DNA from: UBA4427 sp045106235
GTDB lineage: Bacteria > Myxococcota_A > UBA9160 > UBA4427
Assembly (NCBI GenBank): GCA_045106235.1
Contig: JBGCEJ010000033.1
Span: forward strand, 1 to 64,000
DNA length: 64,000 nucleotides
Direction of reading: 5' to 3'
Within the stretch, counting starts at the first letter, position 1; every line of letters begins with the position of its first letter. Of the stretch, positions 7,312 to 15,276 are shown in pieces. The notes under the pieces are model-generated. The model did not search any database. It was not told the DNA's origin and was given only the letters and a program-made list of their open reading frames with translations. Both the position numbers and the translations under genes were made by a program.

Positions 7312-8848
7312 TGGGCCGGGCTCGCGCGACGCCCCCCGCGTCGTAAAGAACGCCGGCGACACCGCCAATGCAAGCAACGCCGACAACGCCGACAACGCCG
7401 CGGAAGCGGACCACCCAGAAAACGCCGCCGCGCGTGCCCTCGACAATCCCGTTGAGCGCAGAGGCGCGAGCAAGACGGACCTCAGCGATCGACGCCGCGC
7501 CATCCAGCGACGCGTCATGCTCACTGTCCCCCGACTTCGCCAACTCGGCATGCGGGGCCGCGAGCTCAGCCGAAAGCTGCGGGGCGAGCCGCATCGGATC
7601 GAGTTTTACCATCAGGTCGATGATCCCTATAGCCATTTGGCTCTGGAAGCGATCGGCGATTTACTCGATCGCTACGAGGTGGAATGCCGCTTCTTTCTCG
7701 TTTCCCAAACGGACCTGAAGCATGCGCCGGAGCCTACTTTGCTCGGGCAATACGCTTTGCGCGACTGCGCCCTGGTTGCAGAGGACTACGGGCTGACGTT
7801 CCCGAAATCGGGAGAGGCTGCGGCCGGGACCGCGAAAGCGAGCGACGCGACATCAAGCCTCCCTGCACGCGAAACCGTCGAGCGGGTGGAGGCGCTTCTC
7901 GCCCGACTCGTCGGCGATCCCTGCTTTCGAGACGTAGCGCTCGAAGCCGGCCGGGCGCTTTGGTCTGCCGACAAAGCCGAGCTCGAGAAAATCGAAGCGC
8001 GCACCCCCACTGCGACCGCGGGCGAACGCCAGAGCACAATTGCGGACGGCAATGCTCGAAGAACGCGGAAGCAGCATTACTCGGGCGGGATGTTCTGGTA
8101 CGCCGGTGAATGGTTCTGGGGCGTCGACCGCCTTCATCACTTGGAGCGTCGCCTGGGAAAGCTCGGCGCAGCGCGCACCCAGGACACGCAGCTCCGCTTT
8201 GACCGCCCGCCGATCGATCCCGGAAAAAACGCGAACGCCGGCCGGCTTCGCCTCGAGGTCTTCCCCTCGCTTCGGTCACCCTATACCGCGATGATCTTCG
8301 ACCGCACGCTCGAGATGGCCGCTTCCGTCGATGTCCCGGTCACGCTCCGCCCCGTCCTGCCCATGGTGATGCGCGGGGTCCCCGCCCCCTTTGCCAAGGG
8401 CATCTACATCATGTCCGACGCGAAACGGGAAGCAGACCAGCTGGGCGTCCCCTTCGGCGACATGTTCGACCCCATCGGACGCCCCGTCGAACGCGGCCTC
8501 TCCCTTTGGCCCTTCGCCCGCGACGAAGGACGCGGCGCAGAATTCATCTCCGCTTTTCTCCGCGCCGCCTTCGCCGAGGGCCGCAATACGGGCTCCGACG
8601 AAGGCATCCGAAGCGTCGTCGAAGACGCGGGGCTTTCCTTCGCCGCCGCAAAGGCCCATCTCGACAGCAATGACTGGCGCGCAGAGATTGAGGAGAACCG
8701 AAAGGTCATGTACGACGAGCTCGGGCTCTGGGGCGTACCGAGCTACCGCCTGGTCAGCGAGAACAATCCAGACGAAGCGGACTTCTCCGTTTGGGGCCAG
8801 GACCGGCTGTGGCGCGTGGCGGCCGAAATCCGCCGCCGCCTCGCCTAG
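7268..8848 (+). CDS. Tandem DsbA-like / 2-hydroxychromene-2-carboxylate isomerase-like protein
   Basis: 526 residues with two thioredoxin-fold DsbA/HCCA-isomerase modules. The first begins near residue 112 with RIEFYHQVDDPYSHLALEA; the second near residue 325 with LRLEVFPSLRSPYTAMIFDR and ends with LGLWGVPSYRL, the cis-Pro region. Neither has a CxxC, so this is unlikely to be a disulfide oxidoreductase. HCCA isomerases and kappa-class GSTs share this fold and act on aromatic or CoA intermediates. Residues 30-60 are Ala/Asn/Asp-rich and encoded by short repeats. The first ATG overlaps the acyl-CoA synthetase by 44 bases; a start at the ATG at 7517 would skip that low-complexity stretch. Confidence 0.75.
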   Translation: MSFPAKAKTRLSKSDGPGSRDAPRVVKNAGDTANASNADNADNAAEADHPENAAARALDNPVERRGASKTDLSDRRRAIQRRVMLTVPRLRQLGMRGRELSRKLRGEPHRIEFYHQVDDPYSHLALEAIGDLLDRYEVECRFFLVSQTDLKHAPEPTLLGQYALRDCALVAEDYGLTFPKSGEAAAGTAKASDATSSLPARETVERVEALLARLVGDPCFRDVALEAGRALWSADKAELEKIEARTPTATAGERQSTIADGNARRTRKQHYSGGMFWYAGEWFWGVDRLHHLERRLGKLGAARTQDTQLRFDRPPIDPGKNANAGRLRLEVFPSLRSPYTAMIFDRTLEMAASVDVPVTLRPVLPMVMRGVPAPFAKGIYIMSDAKREADQLGVPFGDMFDPIGRPVERGLSLWPFARDEGRGAEFISAFLRAAFAEGRNTGSDEGIRSVVEDAGLSFAAAKAHLDSNDWRAEIEENRKVMYDELGLWGVPSYRLVSENNPDEADFSVWGQDRLWRVAAEIRRRLA

Positions 8849-8885
8849 CCGAAAGAGCCTTCCTCACCGCGCCAATCGGCCCACG

Positions 8886-9848
8886 TTAGGCCGAATCCCA
8901 TTCCCGCCGAATCAGCGGCAGCGTCTCTTCGCCTAACGCAGCGATCTGATCCCGAACCGCCTCGGGAGGAATCCCCTGCGCGTGAATCCGCAGATTAAAG
9001 GCATCGCATCCCCCGTCTCGCGCCACCGCAAGAAGCTGCTCTGCGACCTCGGCGCCATTCTCGCCGTGGACAAGCTCTTGGCCCTTGCCCCAATGCGCCT
9101 GCGCCTCTCCCGACGCATACCCTCGGTAGAAATTCATTTGCGCCTCGACCTGCTCACCGGGAGGAGCCCCGATCCAAACGCGTCGAATCGCGGTACAGGC
9201 CTCGACGCCCCCCGCTTCATGATAGGCGTCGGTCACAACCCGCATCCGCTCCGTCGTCTGCAACGAATCATAGAGCGCGCCCATGCCGAACTCGGCAGCG
9301 CGCCGCGCGCCGACCGGCCCCTGAGCCGCGCAGGTCAACCGAATCGGCGACTCCGCGCAGGCCGCGATCGCGGGATCATCCGCCAGCGGCGCCTCGGCCT
9401 CGCCTCGCAGCGCCCGCCCAATCAGGGGCATCGCTTGCCGGAACGCAGGCCCCGCCTGCTTGAAATCAAGCTCCGCCATCTCGAAATCCTGCGCGAGGCC
9501 ACCCGCCGCAAAGCCCGCACTCACCCGCCCTGGAAAGCGCGCGGCCAGCCACGCGATCTCTTCCGCCACGTGCGTCCAATGCTTCAGAGGAAGGAGGAGC
9601 GGACAGGCTCCCGCCCAGACCCGTTCGGTGGCCTCCAGCAACCAGCCCGCGAGCTGAAGCGGGTTCGGGATATACCCCGGGAAACCGCCATGATGCTCAC
9701 TCGTCATCAGCCCGTCGAAGCCCGCTTGCTCGCCGAGGACTGCCTGATGGCGCATCTCCGCCACGCATTCTTGCGGGGCGATGGCGTGAGGATAGATGCG
9801 CAAAGAAATCTGCCGCTTTGCCAGGGGATCCGGAATCGATGTCCTCAA
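8886..9848 (-). CDS. Luciferase-like (LLM class) flavin-dependent oxidoreductase
   Basis: About 320 residues. The TIM-barrel luciferase pattern is visible: GFDGLMTSEHHGGFPGYIPN near the N-terminus, LLLPLKHWTHVAEEIAWLA, then RFPGRVSAGFAAGG. Such enzymes use FMNH2 or F420. No ATG begins this frame. A TTG at 9848 with GGGGAG eight bases upstream is preferred over the TTG at 9866. The gene converges on the DsbA-like gene with a 37-base gap, and its promoter region faces a small ORF at 10024. The HHGG segment suggests the monooxygenase branch of the family, but the substrate is unknown. Confidence 0.85.
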   Translation of the reverse strand: MRTSIPDPLAKRQISLRIYPHAIAPQECVAEMRHQAVLGEQAGFDGLMTSEHHGGFPGYIPNPLQLAGWLLEATERVWAGACPLLLPLKHWTHVAEEIAWLAARFPGRVSAGFAAGGLAQDFEMAELDFKQAGPAFRQAMPLIGRALRGEAEAPLADDPAIAACAESPIRLTCAAQGPVGARRAAEFGMGALYDSLQTTERMRVVTDAYHEAGGVEACTAIRRVWIGAPPGEQVEAQMNFYRGYASGEAQAHWGKGQELVHGENGAEVAEQLLAVARDGGCDAFNLRIHAQGIPPEAVRDQIAALGEETLPLIRREWDSA

Positions 9849-10023
9849 CGCTGCTACTCCCCTCAAAGCCTAAACCTGACCGTGGCCCAGTTAGACCAGG
9901 CCAATCGGTCCCATCCAGAAATTCGTCGCGACGATCGAAAATAGGATATTTCGCGCCCTCGAGGGGTCTTTTTCGGCCTGCCCTCAGCCGATCGGTGGAT
10001 ACGCAGGGGGGAGCGTTGCCCGT

Positions 10024-10173
10024 ATGCTCAACCAAGTGGATGAAGGAATTTCACCTTGGCGGGATCTCGACCCAGCGGGCGCGGCGAAAGCAGCGGATGC
10101 GGCAGAAGCAGAAGCCGTATGCGCCCCCCGCTCAGCTGATGAGTCCGAAGACGCCCCCGAGATGACACCATGA
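10024..10173 (+). CDS. Possible small protein (49 residues), unknown
   Basis: An ATG at 10024 opens 49 codons and ends at TGA 10171-10173. GGAG (10009-10012), inside a G-rich run, lies 11 bases upstream. The predicted peptide is acidic and Ala-rich with no signal or membrane segment and one cysteine. Support comes from the SD-like site and from the strong hairpin 10 bases downstream, which would end this transcript and the converging tesB-like gene. Against it: low-complexity composition and no recognisable family. Confidence 0.4.
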   Translation: MLNQVDEGISPWRDLDPAGAAKAADAAEAEAVCAPRSADESEDAPEMTP

Positions 10174-10183
10174 CGCCGCTCTG

Positions 10184-10229
10184 CCCCGCCTGCGCGATCG
10201 ATCCGAATGGGTCTGTCGCGCAGGCGGGG
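10184..10229. terminator. Bidirectional hairpin between converging genes
   Basis: CCCCGCCTGCGCGA (10184-10197) and TCGCGCAGGCGGGG (10216-10229) form a perfect 14-bp stem with an 18-base loop. It lies between the small ORF on the plus strand and the thioesterase gene ending at 10246 on the minus strand. No clear T-tract follows on either side, so it may be a processing or bidirectional termination structure. Confidence 0.65.
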
Positions 10230-10245
10230 TGAGAGCAAGCGACCT

Positions 10246-11058
10246 TCAGCGAGTCCGTTCCCGAATCAGAATCTCCTGCGCCACAGTCGCGAGATGAACG
10301 CCTTCGCGACCGAAGAGCTGTCCGACGGAGAGCCCTCGCGCGCCGACGACGCCGTGACTCGTGAAGTCGTGAAGGACCCATTCGTCGTGGCGGCCCGGGC
10401 GATGAAACCAGATCGCGTGGTCGAGACTCGCGCCGACGAAAACTTCGTCATAGGCCCCGACCATGTCCGGAATCCCAGCGCGCTTGGGATGGGACTGGCT
10501 CGCCGCCTCGGTCGGAATATCGTCCGAGGCGTAGGCGAGCGCGCAGTCCTGGAGCCGCACGTCGGCTGCGAAATCTCCCTTCACGCGCAACCAAACCTGC
10601 GAGCGCGCGCCCGCACATTCAACGTTCCGCCGACCGAGAATCTCCCCCCAATCATCTGCGGGCAGATCCTCTGGCAGAGTCAGCCCGGCCGGCATCTTCT
10701 CCTCTTGAACGTCCGCCTGGTTTTCGCGGCGCTGGAACGAAGCCGAAAGGTTGAGGATCGGACCGATCGATTGCCGCGCCACGACGCGCCGCGTGCAAAA
10801 AGAGCGACCGTTCCGAATCCGGTCCACTTCGAATCGGATCGGCTCATCAAAATCGCCACCGCGAATAAAATAGGCGTGCAGCGAATGAACGAAATAGTCC
10901 TCGTCCACCGTCTCGTACGCAGCGCGCAGGGACTGCGCCACAACCTGGCCGCCATAGACACGGCCCCACGGATAGCTTGGTCCAACGCCGACGAAAACGT
11001 CCGGGCCGTGGGATTCAAGGTTCATCAGAGTTTCAAAATCGGTGACTTCATAAGACAT
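10246..11058 (-). CDS. tesB: Acyl-CoA thioesterase (TesB-like, double hotdog)
   Basis: 270 residues from the ATG at 11058; the frame continues to 11106, but the TesB-like sequence begins at SYEVTDFETLMNLE. The first hotdog contains GGQVVAQSLRAAYETV and HSLHAYFIRGG; then NGRSFCTRRVVARQ; the second contains SLDHAIWFHRPGRHDEWVLH, including the catalytic-region Asp and the following Ser/Thr-Gln positions. It hydrolyses acyl-CoAs to free acid and CoA, which would release or recycle CoA in the neighbouring catabolic pathway. It is divergent from the GMC oxidoreductase at 11200. Confidence 0.88.
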   Translation of the reverse strand: MSYEVTDFETLMNLESHGPDVFVGVGPSYPWGRVYGGQVVAQSLRAAYETVDEDYFVHSLHAYFIRGGDFDEPIRFEVDRIRNGRSFCTRRVVARQSIGPILNLSASFQRRENQADVQEEKMPAGLTLPEDLPADDWGEILGRRNVECAGARSQVWLRVKGDFAADVRLQDCALAYASDDIPTEAASQSHPKRAGIPDMVGAYDEVFVGASLDHAIWFHRPGRHDEWVLHDFTSHGVVGARGLSVGQLFGREGVHLATVAQEILIRERTR

Positions 11059-11199
11059 GGCGGCGCAGCATAGCCCGCCTGAGACCCGACTCCGCAGCCC
11101 CCACAAGACCCTCCGTCAGCCCAGAAACAGCGCCCCAACAGCACCGGCTTTCGAGCTATTATTGCCCGCGAGAAGTCAGCCAAGGCCAAAGGAATCCAC

Positions 11200-12675
11200 A
11201 TGATCTGGGACACCGTCATCGTCGGCGCAGGCTCCGCCGGCAGTATCCTCGCCGCTCGACTGAGCGAAGACCCGCAACATCGCGTCCTCCTTCTGGAGGC
11301 CGGCCCTGACTTCGACCCCCAAGCTATGCCCGAGCAAGTTGAGTTCCTGGGGCGCGGCTACGACTGGCCCATCGAGTGGGGCGAAGAAGTCCGCTCGAGC
11401 GACGGCCGCAGCCTGCCCTACCTCCGGGGCCGCGGCGTCGGCGGCTCCTCCAGTATCAACGGCGGCGTCGCCATGCGCGCTGAACCTGCAGATTTTGAGA
11501 CCTGGCCCAAGGGCTGGACATGGGAAGAGATGCTGCCCTGGTTCTGCGCCCTGGAGTCCGATCGAGAATTCGGAGAGGCAGAATGGCATGGGGCGTCGGG
11601 CCCGATCCCCGTGATTCGCTGGCCGGAGTCCGAATGGGATCCGACCCAGAGCGCTTTTGTGGAGGCTTGCATCGCCGAAGGCATTGAAGCCTGCCCCGAT
11701 CAAAACGCGCCTAACACAACGGGCGTCGGCCCGATTCCGATGAACCGAGATGATAAGCGCCGCCTTTCTGCTGCGCTCACGCATCTCGCGCCGGCAAGAG
11801 AGCGCCCGAATCTGAAAATCAGAGGGGAGTCTCTGATTCGACGCGTGTTATTCGAGGGGAAGCGGGCCATCGGCGTCGAGACTGAGGCCGGCGAGCGGAT
11901 CGAAGCGAGCCGGGTTATTTCGGCGGGCGGCGTTCTGCAAAGTCCTCTTCTCTTGCAGCGCTCAGGCATCGGCGCCGCGGACCTCCTCAGCGCGCAAGGG
12001 ATCCCCGTCGTGCGGGACTGCGCTGCGGTCGGCCTTCACTGGACGGACCACATGGTGATCCAGCTTTCGACGCCGGTCGAAAAGAAGTGGATCGCCCAGG
12101 GCGCACGGGGCATCCAAAACCTCGCGCGAATCACCGCGTCGGGCAGCCCCTGGTCGAATGATCTGCAGCTCACGCCCTGGACCGAGCGGACTGGCAAAGA
12201 CGCCTACCAGCTCAATATCAGCATCTCGCTTCAGCAGCCCTTCGGCGAAGCGGAAGCTCGGATCGCCGGCCCAGAGGCGGCGACTCGCGGAACATTCGAG
12301 TGGGGCTTCCCCGCCGATGAACGCAATACGGCGCGCCTTCGCGAGGGCTACCGAAAAGCCGCCCAGGTCCTGATCCGTGCGGGGCTCTCCGCCGACCCCA
12401 CGCCGCTCGCGAAGGCCGCGGCGCAAACGGACGCCGAAATCGATCAATTCGTCGCAGCGCAGCACGGCGCGTTCTACCACGGCGTCGGCAGCTGCCGAAT
12501 GGGCGACGATGCGGACTCTGTGATCGACCCGAACTTCCGCGTCCGCGACATAGACGGCCTTTACGTGATCGACGGCGCAAGCATCCCCCGCGTCTCCCGC
12601 AGCAATACCCATATCTTGATCGCAGCCGTCGCCGAACGCGCCGCCGCCCTCCTCCGAGGAGCACATACGCTTTGA
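11200..12675 (+). CDS. GMC-family FAD oxidoreductase (choline dehydrogenase-like)
   Basis: 491 residues. N-terminal FAD motif VIVGAGSAGSILAARLSE, GMC signature RGRGVGGSSSINGGVAMR near residue 80, and the C-terminal catalytic pair His427 (FYHGVGSCRMG) and His471 (SNTHILIAAVAERAA). These enzymes oxidise primary or secondary alcohols. AAAGGA precedes the ATG. The gene ends at TGA 12673-12675 and the next P450 starts at TTG 12672, so the two are translationally coupled. That suggests an alcohol made by the P450 is passed on; this is an inference. Confidence 0.93.
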   Translation: MIWDTVIVGAGSAGSILAARLSEDPQHRVLLLEAGPDFDPQAMPEQVEFLGRGYDWPIEWGEEVRSSDGRSLPYLRGRGVGGSSSINGGVAMRAEPADFETWPKGWTWEEMLPWFCALESDREFGEAEWHGASGPIPVIRWPESEWDPTQSAFVEACIAEGIEACPDQNAPNTTGVGPIPMNRDDKRRLSAALTHLAPARERPNLKIRGESLIRRVLFEGKRAIGVETEAGERIEASRVISAGGVLQSPLLLQRSGIGAADLLSAQGIPVVRDCAAVGLHWTDHMVIQLSTPVEKKWIAQGARGIQNLARITASGSPWSNDLQLTPWTERTGKDAYQLNISISLQQPFGEAEARIAGPEAATRGTFEWGFPADERNTARLREGYRKAAQVLIRAGLSADPTPLAKAAAQTDAEIDQFVAAQHGAFYHGVGSCRMGDDADSVIDPNFRVRDIDGLYVIDGASIPRVSRSNTHILIAAVAERAAALLRGAHTL

Positions 12676-13919
12676 GTCTACGCGCACCGCTCTGCTCCGC
12701 GGATCCGAAAGAAGCCCTCTCCCTCGCGGTGATTGAGTCCCCCCACGCGTTCTACGCGCGACTCCGCGAAACGCACCCGCTCTCTCGGATCGGCGAATCC
12801 GGGGTTCATCTCGTCGCGTCCTGGGACTTGATCGAAGAGGCCCTTTCGCGCGAAGAAGATTTTTCGGCTCATCTCACCGGCGTTCTGATTCGAGACGCCG
12901 AAGGCGAGCCCGCTCCCTTCCTCCTACCGATGACCGGCGCGACCCAGGTGATCGCCACTGCGGACGAACCCGAGCACAGCATTCACCGCGGCGTGGTTCA
13001 GCCCAGGCTCAGCCCCGCCCGCATCGCCGCTCTTGAGGGACAACTTCGCAACTGGACGCAGCAGGCGGTCAGCAACTGGAAAGCGAACGGTGCCGGGGAC
13101 ATCGCCCCCCTCTGCGAACGCATTCCGGCCCTGGCCCTCGCTCATGTGTTAGGTCTTCCCGAAAGCGACGTCGAACGTTTTCGCGTCTGGGCCATGATGG
13201 GCGGCGACATGCTCGCCGGCGACGCAAGCGCGGAACGCCTCGGCGTCCTCGCCCAAGAAACCGCGCAGATGGCGGCCTATCTCTCGACCCATCTTGAGAA
13301 CGCGCAGCATGCGAAGCCCGAGCCGGAGAACGAAGACGGCACGCTGCTTCAGTCCCTTGCCCAGGCGGTCGCGCGTGGCGCACTGTCTGCGGAAGCCGCG
13401 CTTGGGATTTCGATCGTGCTCTTCGGAGCGGCCGGGGAATCGACGGCGGCGCTGCTCGGCTCTTGCGCGCGCTGGCTGGCGGAGAATCCGGAGCTCCAAG
13501 GCCGGCTCGAGGCGGAGCCCAAACTCATCCCGCGCTTCGTCGAGGAAATCGTCCGGCTGGAGCCGCCCTTTAAGTTCCACTACCGCTCGGTCACCCGCGA
13601 CTGCACGTTAGCCGGATTTACCCTCCGCGAAGGAGACCGGCTCATGCTCCTCTGGGCTTCCGCGAACCGAGATCCTGCGGTTTTCGAAGAGCCCGACAAG
13701 CTGCTTCTCGACCGGCGTTTCCCCAAGCGGCATATGGGGTTCGGACGGGGCTCCCACTTCTGCGTCGGCGCCACACTCGCGCGGCTGGAAGCGCGGATCT
13801 TTGTGGAGACCCTGCTCGAAAGTGCCCGCGACGATCTGCGACGTGGCCCCGCCGAATCCGCCTACGCGAAGAGCATATTCGTCCGCAGACTCGAGCGCCT
13901 CAGCTTCGCTTCCACCTAA
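12672..13919 (+). CDS. Cytochrome P450 (island copy 2), coupled to the GMC gene
   Basis: 415 residues starting at a TTG that overlaps the GMC stop by four bases. The I-helix is altered: LFGAAGESTAALLG, with Glu-Ser where many P450s have Glu-Thr or Asp-Thr. ExxR is in VEEIVRLEPPF, and the heme loop is FGRGSHFCVGATLARLE with Cys364. A Ser for Thr at the I-helix position can change proton delivery, but is seen in some functional P450s. Coupling to an alcohol dehydrogenase suggests sequential hydroxylation and oxidation. It converges with the nitrilase gene at 14001. Confidence 0.93.
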   Translation: MSLRAPLCSADPKEALSLAVIESPHAFYARLRETHPLSRIGESGVHLVASWDLIEEALSREEDFSAHLTGVLIRDAEGEPAPFLLPMTGATQVIATADEPEHSIHRGVVQPRLSPARIAALEGQLRNWTQQAVSNWKANGAGDIAPLCERIPALALAHVLGLPESDVERFRVWAMMGGDMLAGDASAERLGVLAQETAQMAAYLSTHLENAQHAKPEPENEDGTLLQSLAQAVARGALSAEAALGISIVLFGAAGESTAALLGSCARWLAENPELQGRLEAEPKLIPRFVEEIVRLEPPFKFHYRSVTRDCTLAGFTLREGDRLMLLWASANRDPAVFEEPDKLLLDRRFPKRHMGFGRGSHFCVGATLARLEARIFVETLLESARDDLRRGPAESAYAKSIFVRRLERLSFAST

Positions 13920-14000
13920 AGCGTTGAAAGGTCCTCGCGCCCAGCCCCTGGCGCCCAGCAGCAATCCCCCAGCGCTTCACGACGAGCGCAGAGGGCCGAC

Positions 14001-14981
14001 TCAGGCGCCTCCGGTCAGCTTGCGAAATTCTTCCGCGATGAGCTCAGAAGCGCCGGTCTGATGATTCGCTCTCCAGCTGCGCCAGGGGAAGACGCTTTCC
14101 CAGCGATGCAGCTTTTCGAAGCTGAGGGTTGCGGTGACGATCTCTTCGATCTCCCCGGCTTCCGCGTAGACCTGACTGAAGCGCGGGAAGGCGGGGCCCG
14201 CGATCGTGCTATGGCCCATAAAATGATTCACCAGCGTATCGTCAAGCTGCCCCCCGCCATAGCTCCCGGTCGGATCGGGCCCGCCGACGTGGTTCGCACT
14301 CAGCGCATAACATAGATTCTCTTGAGCGCGGGTCGCGGTGGTGTTCACGATATAATCGCGCTTGCCGGGCCCCGAGAAAGTCGCGCAGCAGTTTACGATC
14401 AGACGCGCGCCCTTCAGCGCGAGGATGCGAGAGAGTTCGGGGTTAAACCAAAAGTCGTAACAGATCTGAACGCCGATCGGACCAAAGCGCGTCTCGAAGA
14501 TGGGAAGCGATCTCCCGGGCTCAAAGGTCACGCCCTCGGACACCCACGGCAGCGAGCCCAGGTGGACCTTTCGATACGTGCCCAGAATCCCTTCAGGCCC
14601 AACCACCGCAGCTGCGTTGTAAAGCACGTCGGGGCGGTCGGCATCCCGCTCCGCCATCCCGAAGACAACGTAGATATCCAGCTCGCGTGCGAGCTCGGCG
14701 AGATGCTCAGTCGACGGCCCCGGCACAGTTTCCGCAAGCTCCGCATGGGTCGCGCAGGCGTCTGCCCCGGACTGGCAGACGGAACAATGCTCGATGCCGA
14801 TTAAGGCCTCTTCGGGAAACGCGATCAGATCGACGCCTTGGGAAGCGGCTTCACGGATGGTCGCTTCCATCTTGACGAGCGTTGCCGCTTTGTCCCCCGG
14901 CACCGCCGCAAAATTCGCTGCCGCCACGTGAATCACGGGCTCGTACTGCTGGTAGCGTTCGGGAATCAGAGTGGCAGACAT
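14001..14981 (-). CDS. Carbon-nitrogen hydrolase (nitrilase superfamily amidase)
   Basis: 326 residues with the nitrilase triad Glu57 (AFPEEALIG), Lys138 (GTYRKVHLG) and Cys174 (VQICYDFWFNPE). The family hydrolyses nitriles, amides or carbamoyl groups. The N-terminus has extra residues before the catalytic core (AAANFAAVPGD), and several additional cysteines lie at 66-76. There is no signal peptide. It is the last gene of the AsmA-DUF6116-nitrilase minus-strand run, 55 bases after DUF6116. The exact substrate is not evident. Confidence 0.92.
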   Translation of the reverse strand: MSATLIPERYQQYEPVIHVAAANFAAVPGDKAATLVKMEATIREAASQGVDLIAFPEEALIGIEHCSVCQSGADACATHAELAETVPGPSTEHLAELARELDIYVVFGMAERDADRPDVLYNAAAVVGPEGILGTYRKVHLGSLPWVSEGVTFEPGRSLPIFETRFGPIGVQICYDFWFNPELSRILALKGARLIVNCCATFSGPGKRDYIVNTTATRAQENLCYALSANHVGGPDPTGSYGGGQLDDTLVNHFMGHSTIAGPAFPRFSQVYAEAGEIEEIVTATLSFEKLHRWESVFPWRSWRANHQTGASELIAEEFRKLTGGA

Positions 14982-15036
14982 CAGAAGCTCCTCGCTCGAG
15001 CCTCACGCATAAGGCCGGCTCTATTCGCTTCCAAGT

Positions 15037-15255
15037 CTAGACCTCCGGCGGGACCTCGGCCTCCCCCTCTTTTTTCCAGTTCGCGAAGAGCAGCGTCATC
15101 AGCCCCAGGACCACTTCATCGAGAAAAGGCAGCCCGTCGGGGAGAAAGAGGTCTACGCCGAAGAAGAATCCCGCAATCAGCAGCAGATGGGGGAAGCGCA
15201 GGCGCGCGCCATAGCGCCCCAGAAGCGCGAGTGCGATGCGACGCATCCAAGTCAT
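15037..15255 (-). CDS. Small membrane protein, DUF6116-like
   Basis: 72 residues with two hydrophobic segments (about 17-35 and 45-60) joined by a loop containing DLFLPDGLPFLDE, then a charged C-terminus NWKKEGE. I recognise this as the DUF6116 pattern of short inner-membrane proteins with no known function. GGGGGA lies upstream of the ATG. It begins 21 bases after the AsmA stop, so it is cotranscribed with that gene. Confidence 0.75.
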   Translation of the reverse strand: MTWMRRIALALLGRYGARLRFPHLLLIAGFFFGVDLFLPDGLPFLDEVVLGLMTLLFANWKKEGEAEVPPEV

Positions 15256-15276
15256 CGTGTGAATCCCCCTCTTGGG

